This document shows, piece by piece, positions 34,093-45,815 of a stretch of DNA of 64,000 bases. The position numbers were made by a program, and so were the translations under genes. The notes below the pieces were generated by a model. It ran no database searches and was not told the origin of the DNA. It worked only from the letters and a program-made list of their open reading frames with translations. Position 1 is the stretch's first letter. Every line of letters starts with the position of its first letter. The DNA comes from Phoenix dactylifera (taxonomy: Eukaryota; Streptophyta; Magnoliopsida; Arecales; Arecaceae): the NCBI RefSeq assembly GCF_009389715.1, contig NC_052404.1:1480738-1544737 (forward strand), in the 5' to 3' direction.

Positions 34093-37000
34093 TCATGTCG
34101 ACTTAGACGGAATCTCTTCAGAAGGAATCTCTAGCATTGCTCCAGCATGTTCTTTACCAGGCTTCACAACTGCAATAGAAAATGTACACCGATTACCAAA
34201 ACCAGAAATAATTTATAGCTGCAGATATCAGGCTACAGAAAACACTGTTACATATAGTTTCAATCAACGATGCATTAAAGTATGCATGGGACACGAAGAG
34301 AGACAGCGGATAGGTCGAAATGAATGCAAAGTTTAAAATGTTTTTCCTTTTACTGAATATTACATTTCTCTGAAGAATTTCAACACATTGCCATGGCCTG
34401 AAGCATGGCATGATGTCTTGGATGACACATCTCAATGTTCAGATAACTGGTATTATACATGGATATGCTCCATCCATACATGGATATAAGTTTTAGTTTT
34501 CAAATAGCGGACCATTTCAAACAAAGATGGACATTTACATCATCCACTTCAACAACCAGAATCAAGTATGGTATATGTATCTATACACAGAGGTCCTTGT
34601 TGCAACTTGTTTTCCTTGACTAGATAAAGGAGGAACCAGGATACATTAATGGCTTAACAGGAGTCAATGTTGTAATGGCAGTCATCAAGGATTCATTTCA
34701 TCTCACATAAATAATTCTAAGAAAGAAAGAGATCAACGAGATCATACACCAGTGGCAATGCACGCATGGTTGATTATGCATATTTATAACACATCCTAAT
34801 TTTTGAGGCCAAATATAGTATAAAATCCTTCTTTGGCATTCTTCATTTTTTTCCTTTTTAACTTAAAAAGGATGTTGTTTCTCTTAGTCTAAGCCTAACA
34901 GACAATGCTAGAGTTAATTCAAGTTGAGTCTCTTCACCTTTTTTTTTTGAGATTATTTTTAACCAAAAAAATCCCATAATATAAAAGTAAAAATTTACAA
35001 ATGTTAATAGATTAATCTCCTTGTATTCATGCACAACTAAAAGATTATGCATGTGAACAAACAACCCCTGAATCTGTTGTTCTTTATGGCGCACAGTATC
35101 TTTAAGCTTAATTATTATAAGATGACTACTTTTTAATTGCATCATCAAAATTGTGATAAAGAATATAAATAAGAAATGAAAGAGTGTGTTCCTGAACTCA
35201 ATAACATGAGCTTGCTGGTAACTGCATATTAAGTTCTTGCATAATGATCCAATATCGCAGGAAATATATGTGACTGACTTATCATGCTTTTTAACTATAT
35301 GATATTACAAATTATATTTTTATACCCAAAACATCTGCAGGAATATAAACCAAGATTTTCTTGAGCTACAATGAAAATCATGTAACTGTTTGCATCACAG
35401 TAAAAATTGCTTCTAGAGTAGCTATGGATACAATTAGTAATGTTGACATCCTTTGATTCAAGAATATTGCACGCTTATTGAACTGTGTAGGGAGTAATAA
35501 CATGGTTGTACAGCCAGGAAAAAGTGATCATTAAACTTCATGAAGAATGTGGCAGGGTATTGGTTGCCATAAAGGAGGACACAAGTGGGAGCAACACCAG
35601 TCTTGATAAGGTGAAAGCGTTAGAAAAATGGGGCAAACATGGAAGAAAGCAGGTGACAGAAAAAGGACAAGCCTGGAATGAGTTAATGAACTTCCCAAGA
35701 TAGTCTATGAGAACTGAGTTTCACAAGGATAATGATGTGATGTAATCAACCTTTTCATGAGAAAAAGATGGTTGTTTTATGGGACAGATAAGGATGAAGC
35801 TTTCCTCTAGACATTTAATGCTTGACTCCCTCTACTCTCCAACTATCATGCTCCCAATTGCAACATTTGCAATTTGGCTCTTCTTGCGGTTTACATGGCT
35901 ACTTGTGATGATTATGCAAAATAAAGCAAGTTTATACAGTATCTTACATGTGATAAAATAATGTTAACAAGGATACAGTGGCCCTTCAATACAATGGAAG
36001 AGGTTTAAGAATATCAAAAGGTTGAAAGACACTGCTAAAGGAAATGACAAAAGGATTCCATAGATCCTTTATTACAATGGAGGAGATTTAAAACATCAAA
36101 AGATCCCTTCATTACAATGGAAGAGATTTAAAACATCAAAAGATTGAAAACCACTACAGAAGGACATGATGAACTATATGGGAAGGGCAATTAAAAGCTC
36201 ATCCAAAATCAAATTCTAGAAAGCATCGACATACTCCATACTTCAAAATAATGGTAGATGCTATACTTAATTTAGTGTAAAGATTCGATATGCCGCTGTT
36301 CGCTCACAAGATCAATGATACCTACTTGACAATTGGAATGAGCACTTATAATGAGAGAATTTGAGCCCATATGTGATGGGTGGATTGTTCTGACTATGAG
36401 AATTATCTTTAACTTCCTAAATAAATTGCAGCATGGCATGATTATTATCTTTTAAATACGTCGATACGTGTGACACATGCTGAACGAATATAATTATGAA
36501 GGAGAATAGAAAGCCCAAAGGGTAGGAAGATGACGGAACTAGCAAAACCACTCACAACGGGTTCTCTTAGTTGGTCATTGAAATAGTATCATGCAAAAAG
36601 ATGATCAAAAGGATGGACATGAAAGCTGTTAAATTATCTGAGAAGATTTTTCCTTCTTAAGAAATAATCATGGATGGATGTTAAGTCCGATAAGGAGCAT
36701 CATGAAAACTTTCATGATCCATAAGGTATGTATGTGTTACATCACAAACAACACTACCATCCAAAGCCTCAGTTAACACAAGGTCAGATTGAAAAGAAGA
36801 CTAATGGTTAATTGTGTGCTTTCAGATCTTATACAATGCCAAAATCAACTTAGGAGTCACTCATTAAGCAAAAGCACATAACAAGGACAAGATGAAAAAT
36901 TTCCTCAAAGATTTTAAGTGAGAACTTTAACATGTTCTGTTTTCTATATCTTATCTAAAATCAGGTTTAAAGAAAATCAAAAGATAGTCATATATTGAGA

Positions 37001-38479
37001 GTTTATAGTGTAAGTTTCACTAGACGCAAACTGCAGAGGTACTAAAGACTAGTAATGTCAAAAGCATTAAAATAAATGCATAGAAATTACAAAATGGAAA
37101 CTGATCGGTCAAGACAGCAACCAATGATCCAGTGACATCATTTGCTTAAAAGAGTGAGGATCACCTTAAATAAAATCTAAGGAATATACGTCTTTGCCGA
37201 TTGGCTTTCTCCACAAGTTACCATCTAGAGTATGGCATCATCGCTAGTTAGGGCTTGCTAACGCACAAACAATAAAAAGAGACAAAATTGTCCTTCAAGT
37301 TCAAAAAATTCCAGATCAAATTCTTTTTTTAAAAAAAATGAAGTATCATAAAATCAAGACTACTTTAGACACCTCTGTTCTTGAAAAGAGGACCATCACA
37401 TAATTCATACTATCCCATGACTCAACCCATGAGACTAACTAAACAGACATATGAAAACAGACGATGAGATCTCCTCCTATTGTCACACCTCTTGTTTTTC
37501 ATAATTTATCGAACTACACCATCAATGGACTCCTTTCCCTTTATCTTCAGTTCGATGTCTCTACACATCTTTGACCTTTTCTCTTCCTCATATAATGACT
37601 AACAAACAAATTTAAGCAAAGTATAATTATTCACTACTATGGCAAATAACAATCATAATTTTGTCAATCCTATAACTGGAGACATGGATGAAGGATCGAA
37701 ACACCATCTCGAGAATCATTTCATCCCAAAATGTTCAGCTATAAGATTGAAAGCCCTTGCATCTTAAGGATCTTATTCACTTTTGCCAGCTGACAATTCC
37801 ATGAAGCTCCAAAAACCTAAGCCTTGGGCTACTTTACCTCTTGAATAGTTTAATTCATCACAATTTCAGCAAACCATGAGAAGACAAATAATTGACTATC
37901 ATATCCAGTATTAATACTAAAATTCCGTGGCATCATGTTCTTAAAACGTATACATGTATGGATAATTGATAAATAGTATGACCGTTGTCAAGCAAGTCGA
38001 ACATTTCAATCGGCCACCAGGAAAATAAAATTTGAGAATTCTCTCCTAGACACATTTTCTCTTCAGCTTGAAATCCATCCAGGTCTAAAAATACAAATTT
38101 TTTTCTAATCAAAATGTCCAATTCGAACAAGACGGAAGAATTAATTGCAAACATTCAAACAAAGATAGCTGAAATCATAGGTAACAAATGCAAAGCAAGA
38201 GCAAGAAACAAGAACAAGAAATCTCGAAATTTTACCGAAACTGCCGGTAGTGGAGCTGCGCTTGGCTTGGACGATCATGTGGGTGATGAAGTGGGAGGCC
38301 TCACGGGCCTCGTCGAGGAGGCGCCCGACCTCAGCCTCCGCCGTCACGCCGCGGTTCTCCTCGAACTTCCGCCGAATCTCCACCGCGGACTCCGACAGCA
38401 TCAGCGTGTCGCCGGCGAACGTCTTCCGCGTCGCCCGCAGCAGCGCCCTGTACGCCCCCAGCGCCTCCGCTCCTCCCAT
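34093..38479 (-). CDS. MZM1: MZM1-like mitochondrial LYR-family complex III assembly factor
   Basis: Two exons, 38479-38236 and 34169-34093, join at phase 1 to give 106 residues, the usual size of this family. The protein reads [21 protein letters not shown] at the start, followed by [21 protein letters not shown] and [17 protein letters not shown]. The last exon gives [15 protein letters not shown]. The AYR in place of LYR is normal for Mzm1 proteins. By family knowledge it acts in the mitochondrial matrix, stabilising the Rieske iron-sulphur protein before its insertion into complex III. The chosen start is the first in-frame ATG. The single intron is about 4.1 kb, long for so small a gene, and holds no recognised gene. 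Confidence 0.93.
35985..36160. repeat. Three-copy imperfect tandem repeat in the MZM1 intron
   Basis: A unit of the type tcattacaatggaagagatt, continuing taaaacatcaaaag, occurs three times with changes (from about 35988, 36068 and 36104). Two of the copies continue into a longer shared phrase of the type ttgaaa-ccactac-gaagg. Non-coding. Confidence 0.65.
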
Positions 38480-40775
38480 CTCCCTCTCGCTCGCTCGCCC
38501 GGCCGCCCGCCCACCGGCCCTCAATGGGCTTATATGCCCCGACAGACTCCGAGAATGTGTTTAGGAAAGCCGCCGTAGATTGGTGGACGATTGGGGCTGC
38601 TTTGAGAGCTTTGTGATATTTTATTTTTTAATTTTATTAAATATATCCGTACATATGTTAGATAAATCATCCAATCTAGTAACAAAAAAAAAAAAAAAAC
38701 TAGAGAATGAATGCGTCGAGTGATGATCACTACACGCAGATCAGACCCAACCCATTTAGCAATTATTAAAAAAAATATATATATACAAATTCCATTATAT
38801 CCATTTCTACCTATTCTAATGCTTAACACAAAGCTCCTAAATATGGCAAGCTATACAACCTGATTTGGTGCTGATATTCAGTATGGATGACACGTACCAA
38901 TACTCGTACATCAAAAATTTTTAAGTCTCATCCTACATGCTTGTATGGCATTAGTATAGAATTCGGTACCAAGACGACAAATCTTGCTCTAAATATAAAA
39001 ATCGATCAGCTTGTTATTACTATAACCCCATCAGACAGATGAACAAGATTATATTATACAATATTAAAGTACCCATGGAGATCATTTACATAGCACCTGA
39101 CAAACCTTGTGTAGTCCGACATCCCAGATATTTAACAAGGCAGTATTATCAAAGAATGGAGTTAACACTTCTGAGGTATGAAGGCCGGTAGACAAGTGAA
39201 AAGTAAGTATTGGGAGCACCATACTAAATTCCAGATGGCCATTGAATGGTATGGGCAAATCTAAGCTCTTTCAAAGGGAAAAAAAATGGAGACCTCTGAA
39301 CTTATTACAAAAAGAGATGTAAGCTCATTGGATTTGTCACATTGAGCTATTTAAACAAAAAGAAAGAAAGAAAGAAAGAGGGGGGACTTGTGAACTTATT
39401 GTAAGAGGGATAAGCTCATTGGATTAAGCTCAATAAAAATAGGTATATAAACTCACTGGATTAAACCCAAGGAAATAAGTGTGAAAGAGATGTGAGCTTA
39501 TTGGATTAAGCTCAAACAATAGGGATGTCAATTAAGTGGATTAAACTTAAGAAAATAGGTAGTACAAAGAGAGTTAGGACTTAGGAGGGAAGAGAACTTA
39601 AATCATTGAGTATATCATCGGGGAATGATTTTGCCAGCTTGATTGGTTAGCACACACAAGTTAGACTGCCCTTTTTTTCTCTTAAAAAAACTAAAGCCAA
39701 CAATGTTTGTAAAAATAAGGATATGACCCCCGGAAAGTGATTAACAGTCTACTAAGCTTAAAGAATAGTGAAAATATAAAAGTTCTTCTCTAATGAAAGT
39801 GCTGAAACTATTTAAAAATTTACAATATTAAATAATTCATATTGGAATGCTTGTCCGATATTTGACATTCATGTGAAGATGTGGCATTAACTTTTGGAGA
39901 GAAAAAAAATGTCAGCCTTTGAAGAATGAAAATATATTAAAGATGTCAAAGAGCTTATACATTGCACCCATTTTCATGATTGTTTGCCTGGCATTAGTGC
40001 TCATAGAGAATAAGATAAAACATTTTTCTACTTCATTTTAGTTAGCAAGAATTACTCAGAGACTCTAAATGTTCTCCACACCAAACCTACAAAATGGTAA
40101 TGCTCAAATATACAATCACCTGTTGAGGCATATGATCGAACAAGTTCCCGACATATTCTTCTAACATCTAGCTACACACAAAAGCATATGTGAGACTTAG
40201 ATTCCGCATTTTGATGGCCGCAAACGATTGAAGTTCGTCCAGACAATTGCAAGATTGGTTTCCACACGACAAAAAAGATGATTTAAACGTCTGGCAGGGA
40301 TTAGGAAAGAATAGTTTGTGTTGCAATTGGTGAATAATTAGGGTTTTGTATGCTTATTTGGAGCCATGATTATCTAAGCAAAATCACAAGATTGGAATAG
40401 ACCAAAAAAAATTGTGTAAAATCGGGAACGTTGTTGTATCCGCAATCCCTTGCACCTGCAAGTTTGAAACCAACGTTTTTCATGCCTGTTATAAAATATG
40501 GATTTGGAATTCAGATTTATCAGAATTCTAGTTAAGTTAGAATAATCTCAACTCGCGCGTAACCCACAAGAAAGGGGGAAAAAAAGAGAGAGGAAAAAAG
40601 GCAGATTACATACAATATGGAGGAGATAAAAATTTGCTTGAATAAAATTTTTAAGGTATACAATTAATGCAATAATGCCAACTTATATCAACTATTTCCA
40701 ACTTTGAATAACCACTGTTACATCAATCATTATCAACAATGTCATGTAGCAATCTATAATTAAGGTGCTTTATTA
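38480..40775. other. Intergenic region between MZM1 and the unknown gene
   Basis: The right side of MZM1 carries its short GC-rich leader and promoter. An A-run lies at 38681-38699. The stretch 38850-38990 has ggtacc-like words resembling the interior of the MITE at 25630-25803, but no ends were found. No gene seen. Confidence 0.4.
39300..39570. repeat. Degenerate tandem repeat, unit about 50-60 bp, with (GAAA)n
   Basis: The phrase agctcattggattaagctca and its variants (ctcactggattaaaccca, ttattggattaagctca, aagtggattaaacttaa) recurs at least five times, interleaved with gaaa- and aaaataggt-type spacers. A (GAAA)n run lies at about 39359-39378. Non-coding. Confidence 0.65.
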
Positions 40776-43700
40776 TTATCTCAATGGAGCCATTGTTCTT
40801 CTCCCATCATGCTTCTTCCGCCTGCCTCTGTGGTGAGTCTTCTGCTCTGAAAATTTATTCTCGCCTACAATTTCCATCTGACTGGTATCTGATAGTAGAT
40901 ATAAGCAACAGTAAAAATTGCAGGACAGCCCAACAAATAACAGAGCACTATATTGCATGATGAGAAAGCAAAGCTGAACTAGAATGCACTGTAAATGCAA
41001 AGAATCAATCACTGTACTACGCATATACATGATTTTCTAAGCTTGACATCAAACCATTCCATTTATGTGGAAATAGTATCTTAAACTCCTCCTCCATTAA
41101 AGAATTATCATCATGTAGCCCTGTATTAAGGAAGGAACCAACTGGGAATAAAGAACCAACTAGGAATAAGGAACCAACTAGGAACAAGGAACCAACCATC
41201 ATGCGTTCAGGAATTCGTAAAAGATCATAGTTCATTTTTTGGGGGAAATAACAAATTGTTGGATGACAATTACAATACTTTACAAGCAGATCTGATAAAT
41301 CTCATTTTGCCTTTTGTGGTGAAAAAGGTTCACATGGCATTATTGCCTCTCTTTGTTCATGAATAAGAATTTTTTGATCCATCCAAACAGATTAGTACAC
41401 ACTACACACATATCCACAGAAGATGAAGTGCTCCCTATATGAAAAAATCCTGCTGCTCATAGACATTCTATATACAGTCGCCGTGGTTCCTCTATTCTGA
41501 TAATGGCATCAAAATCACGACTTCCTAGTTTCAGTATTTGTAAGGCAGTCCACAAGGCATATAGGGTAGCTTTACTGCCTAGGAAAAACCAATCAGTTAA
41601 ATTAATTGCACTAAATTAGTATATAATTGATAATATTAGATTTGTATACTAAAATTATATTTATTAATTAATGTGTATGTGTATGTTAAACATTTATATT
41701 CTCTTATTATACATTTTAAGTGCAAAAAGTTAAATGAATTAAGTATATTTTTGCATGTTAGTAAGTACATAAACTCAAGACTCAAGTCTGTGTTGCAAGT
41801 AACCGAACACAACTTACACTACAAAGCTAAGGTGTTGAGTCTTGATGCAACAATGAGATGAGTCTTGATGCAACAATGAGATTTTTGTTATGTAAGTTAT
41901 GAACAATGAGGGTTGTTTATGCTAGAAATAGCTTATGACATCTCCCAAATCTACTGAATTTTGGTAGATACATATTTTATAATATGTAGATCATGATCTG
42001 TATATTTCAAATTGGATGTCTTCATATAGTTTAGCATGCTAAAGTTATTACCACCGTCAACATAGATTGTTTATGCTTATCAAAGGCTAGGGTTAGAGTA
42101 TATGTACAATTTTATTGGCATGGTTTCAAAGTTTCAGTGCCAAGGTATCGATGGATTATATAATGTAGGGATAGTGTCATGAGACCATCCCATGAGAAGT
42201 AGAATTGAATTAAAATGACCTAGCTGCTTTTCAGGAAAAAAAAATATTCAAGTTTCTTCTAATGATGGATCACACAAACCATATCCTCTCTTTTTCTTTA
42301 GTAAGCACCAAACTGAGACTAGGACTTGGTTATCGGACTTCCTGTTAAGTATTAAACCTGAAGTTCTTGCAGAAGCTCATTTACCAAAACCAAGATCCTA
42401 GGCCTCATATCAGGATTCAGGTCACATGTGTTATTGAAGCTCATATTAAGTATCCTACCATTGATAAGCATATGTAATACTTTCCACTAGCCTTTTCTTA
42501 CATAATCACAAGGCAAAGCAGGAAAATGCATGACCTTCTTTCTCTTCATCCAGTTTCTTAAAATATGTAAAACTTATCAACCAAATAATCTGAACCCCAC
42601 TCCATTATTCTCTGGAAAGATGTCCAACAGGAACAAACGATAGGTGATAGGAAATCAATTGCTATATTGAACCATGATAATTTCCTTAACAAATATTTTA
42701 GTTAATACAATAGATGGAGATCGCAAACAGACCAACAAACTAATCCAAACTTTTGCCAAAGGCCATGAAGACTTTATGAAAGGTAAGGACATTCACACAT
42801 AACAATAACAAAACTTTTATTGGGCTTGTGAACAATAAAAGCCAAACAGTCCAACATGTTCATGCGAGAAGACATAACAAAAAAGAGATTTTATGGCTAG
42901 TTCACTTTAACAGACACCATATGGAAGGCACAGAACAGATTACTTCGAGAATTTCCTCATCAGATCCGTCAATTAGGACACATACCACCAATTGCTCGAA
43001 ACCATTCATGTCTATCCCGCACTAGGATGAAAGACTAAATCAACCAAGGCATAAATATAACATGTTGAGTCCCTGATTAAGTCTGAGTCAGCTCAAAATA
43101 ATCAACAGTCAACAATTTGGTTCAAAATCAAATGTAAACATTTGCGTAAGACCAGCCAGCATAAGCTGATGTTCGATAAACCATTTCCCTTTAGTCGAAC
43201 AAGAATTTGTTTTGAAGCTGATTTTGGACCTAATAGATTTTCCATGTGGACTTTCATGGGATATATCGCTACAAACAACATAACTAGCCCTAAAGACAAC
43301 TATGAAAGTAAATATGATATGCTGTTTTGAGCTTTAATAGGATCTCCTAGTATTAGCTCAAGCTTTGTATGTGCACACAACCCAAAGTAAGATCATGGAT
43401 TTCCTTGCAATCACTTGAACTAGTAGCACGAAGCCCATCATTGTGATAATCAGAGACAGTTGACCATCCCCTTGTTTTAATCTTTTTATACTGTTATATT
43501 ACAATATTATATCATTCTAATGTTATATTATTCAAATTAAATAATTTATAAATAAAAAATACTTTATAATAGGAGTTCTTGATAGTATATTTAAAAATTG
43601 AAAGCTATGCAATGTCCCTAATTTTCATATTCTTATACAAAAGTATTTTCTTGATTTGGCTACCAAATAAATATTAAAAATTTTACAGTATTTTAGAAAT

Positions 43701-44897
43701 ATAGTTACTAAGTAGCAAACAATTTTTTATGCAGAATTCTTTAACTTTTAAAAACTCTACTACCACCAGCAATCCCAAATAGGGTCATAGATTTTTTTTT
43801 CAGCATTCTGAGGGACCATAAAGCTGTCTCAAAATTTATTTTTACCGAATATCACAAAATCCACTAGATTTTTTTTTTCACCATCCAAAAAATACTTTCT
43901 GGCCCTCTAAAAGCAATCCCAAACAGAACCTAAGTACGCTATTATTTGCTTTAAAATCTATGCCAGATTCAAAATCAACCAAACCAATGCAACGTTACAA
44001 AAAATGAAAATATAAAAACTTCTGAGAAACCGAACAAAGAAAAGATCTTTCCATCTTTATTGGTTAAATCTAACAAATTATTTAAATACTGTATCTATAA
44101 ATGTGAGAGCATTAAAACATCATTCCTTCAAGGGTAAACTCTAATTTGTCGCAACTTAATCAAAGCAACAGAGAATTGACAAAAGAAAAGAGTCAAAAGG
44201 CCTTACCTCCAACCTGTTCGCCCCAAAACAACTGCCGCCCATCCTCATCATCCTCATCATCATACCCAAGCTCTACATCACCCCTATACCCCGGCTCGCT
44301 GCCGTACCCGGACTCATTCCCTTGCGATTCCAGAGCCCTAGAGCACCCTCCACCCTGAAACGACCCGAGTCCAGAGCTCTCCCTCTCCAACCCCACACCT
44401 CCCCCGACGTCCCTGCTCTCCTTCCTCAAGATCCGCGCCTCGCTGACGTCCCAACCCCACCTCGAATCCGCGTTCACGAACAGCTCCCCGCTCGAGTCCG
44501 TGCCCCCAGGCGCGAGGGGGAAATCCGAGCAGGTGGCATACGCCGCCGACGTTATGCCCCGCCGGCGGGTCTCGCTCCGCTCGCTGCTCCGGCCGGACAC
44601 CGACCGGGACCCCCGGCGGCGGAGCTTCCCGGAGAACCACCAGAATCTCTCCTCCCGGTTTCGGGGAGGGGGATCGCCGAAGAGGCTGAGGCGCGAGAGG
44701 TCGAGGGCGTCGCCGGCGGCGTTGGGCGTGGGGGCGGTGGAGCGGTCGGAGCGGCAGGGCTTCTTAGCGTGGAAGGCGTAGGGCTTGGAGGAGGAGGGCT
44801 CGACGCCGAGAGTTTGGATCTGGAAGGGCTTCCAGGCGTGGAGCTGGAGCGTGCACGACTCCACGGCGTGCCGGGAATTCACCACCCGGGGCGTCAT
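40776..44897 (-). CDS. Conserved plant protein of unknown function
   Basis: Two exons, 44897-44207 and 40888-40776, join at phase 1 to give 267 residues. The start is the first in-frame ATG. Blocks typical of a plant family found, as far as I recall, in Arabidopsis as well are visible: VNSRHAVESCTLQLHAWKPF near the N-terminus; a basic, serine-rich RRRGSRSVSGRSSERSETRR at about 95-115; YATCSDFPLAPGGTDSSGEL; GNESGYGSEPGYRGDVELGY before an acidic run; LFWGEQ at the splice; and MEIVGENKFSEQKTHHR, then RGRRKKHDGRR, at the C-terminus. There is no signal peptide, membrane segment or catalytic motif. The basic clusters suggest a nuclear protein, but that is inference. The intron is about 3.3 kb. The nearest upstream promoter motif is a telo-box at 44960-44967. 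Confidence 0.85.
41130..41197. repeat. 18-bp minisatellite, about 3.8 copies
   Basis: Units of the form aaggaaccaactaggaat, with one or two changes each, in the intron of the unknown-function gene. Since 18 is a multiple of 3 the minus strand reads as a repeated Val-Gly-Ser-Leu-Phe-Leu, an artefact of the repeat. Confidence 0.85.
41835..41882. repeat. 24-bp direct duplication
   Basis: gagtcttgatgcaacaatga occurs twice in immediate succession (the full unit adds gat). It lies in the intron of the unknown-function gene. Confidence 0.75.
43475..43935. mobile_element. MITE-like AT-rich element
   Basis: The left half has tataatattacaat-type words followed by gatttggctaccaaataaat and aaaagtatttt. 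The right half has ttttaaaaactctac, then agcaatcccaaatagggtc, and a final block tactttctggccctctaaaa with caatcccaaacagaacc. The same ordered words occur in the element at 47675-47835 and at the ends of the region 3903-5465, which suggests one non-autonomous family. Ends are approximate and no target duplication was identified. Confidence 0.4.
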
Positions 44898-44959
44898 CGG
44901 CTCCGATAAGCCGGCATCCTCTCTGTATCCTCCACCGATCTCGAAGAAGGAATTAGGCC

Positions 44960-44967
44960 TAGGGTTT
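44960..44967 (-). promoter_or_regulatory. Telo-box upstream of the unknown-function gene
   Basis: AAACCCTA on the minus strand (plus-strand TAGGGTTT), about 63 bp upstream of the ATG, in the likely leader or core promoter. Telo-boxes are common in growth-linked plant promoters. Confidence 0.5.
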
Positions 44968-45784
44968 GGGGGGAGGAGGAGAAGAGAAACTGAGGGAGAT
45001 TTTGGAGAGGTTTGCAACGAATCCGGCGAACAAAGAGTGGATGAGGGTTGGGCCCTTTGTTTTCGCCAAGGACTTTGGCGGCGAAAAGGACGGGTTTAAG
45101 TTGATATGGGATTACCGCATATATTTTTGTATGAGGATGGAGAAGATCGGCCGTTGATGCATTTGCCTAAGCAAATCTCTACCGCATATGTTTTGTACGT
45201 ATAGTCCATATTTGAGTATCGTAGCTCGTCGGAAGAAGCGCTGACAGGTCATTTCGGAGTCCTGACGGCACCCTAAAACAAGCCTCGAGAAAGTGACTAG
45301 GGCATGAGAAATGTGGGACCCGCCAGTGCTTGTGATGCTCGCTAAAATGGCATTCTTTTCTTTCGGTGGTTTTGTTCTATTCTTGGTGATGCTTGTGACC
45401 AGGGCACGGAGCATCACAGAAACCAAGATATCTAAGGACAAAATTAGTCACAATCTTTCTACAAAGTACGATATAGTCTCATTCTTCGTAACCGTACGAT
45501 CTTCATATGAGTGCAGATCGACGTGGGATAGGATGGGGATATGATTGACTAATTAGTAAATGACAGGAGTATTATGGTCTATTATCTGGTGCAAACAATT
45601 TGGATTTCACGCTGTATTTCTAGTAGAAGGTTTTGACACGGCTTTGTGGCTTGCTTTGGTAACACGAGTTAAGTGGGCCCACAGCAAGACTTCTTGGTGG
45701 ACGACAAGGGAATCATAGCCGCTCCACCTTACGTACGCCTGTACACAGTTTTTTACGCGGCCCTCGCGTGTGTGTGTCTGTGAT

Positions 45785-45815
<31 letters not shown>

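Noticed and set aside
41017..41235. Open frame with repeated Val-Gly-Ser-Leu-Phe-Leu
   Set aside because: Product of an 18-bp minisatellite within an intron.
44322..44909. 195-codon open frame on the plus strand
   Set aside because: It is antisense to the GC-rich first exon of the unknown-function gene, whose minus-strand reading shows the conserved blocks.
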